Positions 59,171 through 64,000 of a DNA stretch of 64,000 nucleotides are shown here, one piece after another; position 1 is the first letter of the stretch; every line of letters begins with the position of its first letter. The DNA is from Pseudocercospora fijiensis CIRAD86 (Eukaryota; Ascomycota; Dothideomycetes; Mycosphaerellales; Mycosphaerellaceae). The stretch lies in NCBI RefSeq assembly GCF_000340215.1, contig NW_006921557.1, positions 79,022 to 143,021 on the forward strand, in the 5' to 3' direction. The position numbers and the translations under genes were made by a program. The notes beneath the pieces are model-generated. The model did not search any database. It saw nothing but the letters and a program-made list of their open reading frames with translations, and had not been told where the DNA came from.

Positions 59171-62100
59171 TCTACCGTCCGTCGTTATTTTCTAGCTAGT
59201 AAAGTAGTCTATAATCGAATTAGTACTACCTAGGCGATACCTAAGGACGTTTCTAAGTTAAATATAGCGGACGACCCCGAAGTGCTAGCTCTAGGCCCTC
59301 TACGTCTGTCTAGGCGTCTACCCTCTCCGGTTATTAGTCCTTTTATGCCTAGCGACGTATATAAATTCGCGTATAACGAAAAGGCCTTTCTCGGCGAGGC
59401 TAGGTCGACCTAAGTAGATAATACTTATAACTACTAGCAAACTATACGCGTAATAGACGACCTAACGAATATCCTTTATAAGCAGTATAAGACGTACGAC
59501 GTATATAAGATTAACGATTAGGATCCGATACTATAGCGAGCCTTTCTATAAGATATTAGTAACGATATCGATATAACTTTTTCGACTTCGGATACTATTA
59601 ATCCCGCTAATATAAAATATCTCCCGAGTAAGCGTAAGAGCACTATCTAGGCTAATGCTAACTAGCTATAGCTTGCGCCCTAGCCCGATGCCCTATTCCC
59701 CGTTACCGACGCCTAGCGTACGTTATACGCTAGTATACTCGATATCCTATAGTACTATCGCTCTAGGTATACGGCTACGCCTCTATTATTTAATAAAGCC
59801 TATACGGTAATAAACATCGACGTTACCGCACTCCTAGACGGCGAGATCGATAAAGTTAGTAAATGCCTATACTATATTACGTTTCGCGGACTCTGTCTTA
59901 CGATATAGCAACTATAGGCTATTATATAGATCGTCGAAATATAGAAATTACCTATATAGGGCGCTATTCTCGCCGACGATACCGGTACTAGTAAGACTAT
60001 CTCTATCCTCTATACCGCCGTAGCTTAGTCCGAGTATATCGAAGAATAGCGTATCGTATATTAAGGTAAGAAATGTTAATCCTAATATATAGATTATTTT
60101 ACTAGCCGGCAAATACACGTCTAGATATCTATTTGCCGGCCGGCAAAATAGTCTATATATATACTTATCTCCTACTAACTATCGTCGTAGCTATACTCGA
60201 CTACGCCTATATAGAGCGAGGTATCGTACTAGACTCTATCTTCGGCTATTGCGTCCCGTTCTATAATATACCGACTATTCCTAACGACGACCCGCGCGAC
60301 CTACTTATAATAGTAGTCGATACTTTCCTCGACTAGCGATTCGGCGTTAGTAGCCGCTAGACGCTCTAGCGTAGGATACTCGATTACCTAGAGTACGAAG
60401 CCGACGGTATTTACCTAGGCCCTCTTAAAGAGGATATTAACGTATAGAAGTCGACTATCGCCGAATTATATACTAAGCTAGATAAGACTTATACGACGCC
60501 TTACTACTACGCTCCTATCTACTAAATCGGGACCGCCGCGACGATTAATACCTAGCGCGATGCCTATAACCGGTACTTTAGTCCTAATCCTAACTATACT
60601 CGCTATATCTACGTCGCTACTCTCGTCGCGCTTAACGGCGAGTCTCGCTATCCTATCTATATTATCCGGCGTTACCTAAATATATCCGACGGCCTAGGAC
60701 TTATCGAATATATCGTATCCCTTTCGGACCGCGATCTATAGACTACTCGTACGCTTATTATCTCTACTCGCGAGGCCTTTGTTTAGGAGATACTTATATC
60801 CGGCCCGGTATACTATAAGCGATATAACCGCCTAGCTTAGTTTTAGGATCGGCTACGGCTATATTAGTAGAAGGACGAATTATAACTACGGAATCTCGAG
60901 GTAGTCGATTATCGAATAGAGCGTAGAGACCGTACTAATAATACTATTAGAGAACTCTAGATTGCCCGTAATACTTAATTGTACGATAAGTATCGATCCG
61001 ATAATACGTTTCGTCTCGCTAACTTACGCGCCGTATATCTGTCTATTATTATATATAACGAGGTATACTACTTCTAGGCGTAGTTCTCTCTCTAAACGGA
61101 CGCTATATAGAATCTCTTTAATAACGCGTATATAGTAGCCGTATTTGCTATAGCGACTCTATTAGCTACCGATCTTAACGACTTCGCTATACTTACTCGG
61201 TTTCTATTCCGTCGTATCCTTAAACTATAGGACGCCCGAGATCGGACCGACTTTATCTTTAGATTTTCGGACGTTACCGATGCCGTTATATACTATAGCC
61301 GTTTCTAATACGACTACGGCCTCCGATAGAGCGCTATTCCTAAAGACCTACGAATCTATCGTATAGCTCTACTATCTCGCCGCGTCTATACCGGCGCTAT
61401 ATACTTTCGCGATATCGTCCTCTAAATACTTAACCCTAAAGCTCTATATAGGCCCCTCGACGACAATAACTAGATATATCTAACGATATTCGCCTTTAGC
61501 CTCTACGTCCTCCGACGCTCTAAGAGAAACTAACTTAAGATCCGCGACTATACTATAACCTTAGGGGACGATATTCCCCTATAGTAAGTTATTAACGTCG
61601 AGGTATAATATACTCCTATTTCCTAGATAGAATACCGCGCCGCTTACTATCGCTTCGCTAAGCGTATCGATAAGCTAGACCGTAGTATTAAGCGCCCCTC
61701 TACTACGCTAACTTACTAGGTACTATTTCGCTAGCTTAGTCTCCGTACCGCCTATCCTCTTCTCGCTACTATCGCCGACCGAAGGCTAACCTCCTCTACG
61801 CTAACTCTTTAATCCCTATAAGTCTATTACGCCGTAGACTATTTTACTAGCTAGCGAAAACTAGTAGATATATACGACTATTTCGCTAGCCGGTAAAGTA
61901 GTCTATAGTCTAACCGTCCGCCGCTACTTTCTCGCTAATATAACTCTAGCGCCTTATATTAGATAACTATATAGGACTTCTTCTAGTTCTATATAAAGGG
62001 CTCTACGCCCCTTCCTACCCTAAGCTATTACGTAGATTAACTCGTCTATCTAGTCCGCCTATCTCCGAAGTACCTAGCGATACTATAGCTCGTCTACGTA

Positions 62101-63615
62101 TATATTATCTAGCTTTCGTCTAAGGTAGTATTCTAGGTCGAAGAGCTACTTAATTACTAACTCCTCGACCTCGTATTAGAGTTATATTAGATCCGATACT
62201 CTACTATCTATACCGGTATAACGTACGCTAAGCGCGCTACCGCTAAGGATGCCTTTAATAATAATCCTCGAACCTAGGCTATTATTCTATCCTCGCGTAC
62301 TAATACGGAGTCTATTAATCTATATTACGGTATATACGTATAGTATATCGTAGATGTCGTCGACTTTAGTAAGAAGAACTCGATCGTTAATCGTTATACT
62401 CGTATAGGATAGACTTACGCTATTACGGTATTCGAATTAAGCCTCGTCGATACTATCGACTCGCGCTACTAGTAGACCTTCTATCTCGATATTTAGGAGC
62501 GGCTTACTATAGTAGTCTTACCGCCCGACCGGCTTATAAATAAAAAGATCTACTATATCTAGTTAGACGAGATCGTACGAGCCTATAGTGCTACTAGTAC
62601 GCCCTCTATAATCCGATTCCGTAAATACGCTAATACTAATATTAGATAGCGTATAGCCGACGCCTATATACGCAAGTCCTACGGCATTCGCTACTAGATA
62701 TTAAATGCTACGTAGGACTATATCTCCGACCTAACTCGTAAGAATCTCGTCCTAGTCGAAGCTATCTTTTACCTATTACTCGGCGGTATAATAGCGGGAG
62801 AAGTCGCTACTATCGTCGACCGCTAGTAGCCCGCGCTAGATAACTTCCTTTAGGCCGATAAGCGTAACCTAGACTATACGGAAGGATGCGACTACGAGTA
62901 TCTAAAGTACGCTATAGTATAATATCTATACCGCGACGACGTTACTAAGGATACCCGTCCGATTCGACTTATATAGTACCTTTACTATTTCGCTACCGAG
63001 GCCCTCGCTATAGGTTAATACGACTCTACTATTATTCCTAATTAGTATAGTAAGTCGTACTATACGTTATTATCTATTTCGCCGTCTAGTATAGTAGTTA
63101 TTACCTCCGTTGCCGGTCGAATTACTAATACCCTTTATAGTATATCTTAAGTACGTTTAGCGGCATACTTCTAACTACGACGCCGATTTTGCCTAGGCCG
63201 TATAAAACATTAGCTACTACGCTCCTACTCTTACGCCCCTTATCCGAAGATTTCGGAGTTTTACCGGTCCCTTCGATAATTATAATAATAATAGTAACTA
63301 TAGAGTTACTACTCCCTCCCTTAGAACGCCGTCTAACTACGAACCTAACCGTATAGGTATATAGCTATATTTACTAGGCAGTTAGACCGGCTCTCCTATT
63401 CGCCCTAACTCTAGCGACTCTATCGGAGATACTAGCGCTATAGACGAGCTAACCCTACGCGCTCGTTACTTAACTAAGCGATCTCTTACTCTACTAGTTA
63501 CTCTATATCCTCGCCTAGCCGACGATATATTAGCTTATACTAAGCGCGTTAAGCTAGCGGCTAGCGCCTTGTTTATAGTACTAGTCGAGAGTAGCGACGC
63601 CGAGGATACCGAGTA
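59171..63615 (+). pseudogene. SNF2-family helicase/ATPase 1, RIP-broken (copy B)
   Basis: Copy of the gene at 14,700-19,144, with motif I at 59,972-59,998 and the RxxRxGQ-type segment (here RYTRIGQ) at 62,392-62,412. Intron at 60,066-60,190 as in copy A. The frame ends at the TAA near 63,613. It lies upstream of the point where homology with copy A ends or leaves the window (63,997). Confidence 0.8.
60066..60190 (+). other. Spliceosomal intron with palindrome pair (copy B)
   Basis: GTAAGA donor, CTACTAAC branch site and GTAG acceptor are all retained. The first palindrome has decayed to TTTACTAGCCGGCAAA, while the second (60,132-60,147) is still a perfect TTTGCCGGCCGGCAAA. Confidence 0.85.
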
Positions 63616-64000
63616 AGGCGTAGGTATATACGTATAGGCCCTATATATAAAGAGTAGATAGTAATATAGATCTCTTCGAGTAGGCCTCTACGGGACGACT
63701 AGTAAGTACGTATATCCTAGGCGTTAGGTCCTATAGGTTATCGACTAGGCGCGCGTATAGATAGTCTAGTCTATATACTAAATACTAGCCGATTAAGTAG
63801 AGTAATTTCCTATCGTATCTCTAGCCTTTTCTATAGTTTTTCCTCCTACCTATATATAGTCTACCTAGTCGGTACTTGTAATATATACTATTAATATAAC
63901 CGAATTATAGTAGCCGTTACGCGTAGATCTAGAATCTATATAACCGACTCCGAACTACTATTATCCGCGAGGCCCTACCGCTATTGTCTAACCCGCCACC
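63616..64000. other. Right edge of window, no recognised gene
   Basis: Equivalent of 19,145-19,526. No coding motif. The last three bases (63,998-64,000) do not match copy A. Confidence 0.5.

Larger units (their letters stand above)
44470..63997. repeat. Large direct repeat, copy B
   Basis: Second copy of the block at 1-19,526, in the same orientation. Homology runs to 63,997; the last three bases of the window (ACC against TAT in copy A) do not match and include a transversion, which may mark the end of the repeat or be chance. The start of the helicase gene lies upstream (near 44.1 kb) and cannot be compared because copy A is cut by the window edge. Copy B carries more TpA than copy A at most differing sites. 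Confidence 0.95.

Noticed and set aside
1..64000. Bacterial or recoded genome (TAG/TAA read as amino acids)
   Set aside because: Spliceosomal introns, a Ty3/Gypsy element and CpA-specific transitions between copies explain the stops as fungal RIP. Genuine recoding would not produce CpA/TpG loss in non-coding DNA.
1..64000. Telomere repeats (TTAGGG/CCCTAA arrays)
   Set aside because: Single CCCTAA hexamers are common here, but no tandem run was found.

Overview
This window looks like subtelomere-type repeat DNA from a filamentous ascomycete fungus, destroyed by repeat-induced point mutation (RIP). CpA and TpG are very scarce and TpA is very common, while CpG is still frequent. Nearly every reading frame is broken by TAG or TAA and almost never by TGA. 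No intact protein-coding gene longer than about 110 codons is present. Genes were identified by reading through RIP-type stops and finding family motifs, so almost every gene entry is a pseudogene. Because TpG loss removes TGA from all frames, an open frame with stops ignored is weak evidence, and calls without a motif carry low confidence.

Layout. Positions 1-19,526 (copy A) and 44,470-63,997 (copy B) are direct copies of one block, collinear apart from one C-tract of 7 versus 9. The block holds, in order: a telomere-linked RecQ-type helicase (+); a gene-poor stretch; a minus-strand gene with a MULE-like transposase segment; two short unrecognised genes (+); and a SNF2-type helicase (+). Copy A continues (19.5-27.1 kb) into a second, paralogous SNF2 gene. 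Then come a ~95-bp minisatellite (27.3-28.06 kb) and an unknown gene (28.5-29.39 kb). That gene is split by a 12.3-kb Ty3/Gypsy LTR retrotransposon (29,390-41,682) and resumes at 41,687-42,450. A 21-copy, 48-bp minisatellite (42.56-43.56 kb) precedes the start of the copy B helicase gene near 44.1 kb.

Two architectures stand out. First, at least four plus-strand genes of the block (seven instances counting both copies) sit behind the same ~270-bp promoter module: a TATATAAATT box, an upstream CGAACGAA element and a downstream pyrimidine tract. This suggests one co-regulated multi-gene element. Second, a short palindrome based on TTTTGCCGGCCGGCAAAA recurs, mostly in pairs. In at least three cases the pair lies inside a recognisable spliceosomal intron, and a related core is embedded in both minisatellites.

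The retrotransposon is also unusual. It has three coding modules (Gag-protease; RT-RNase H-integrase; and an unrecognised ~912-codon ORF), and five copies of a different C/G-rich palindrome lie between or beside them. Its two LTRs differ at 11 of 279 positions, all RIP-type transitions. No tRNA, rRNA or CRISPR was seen.
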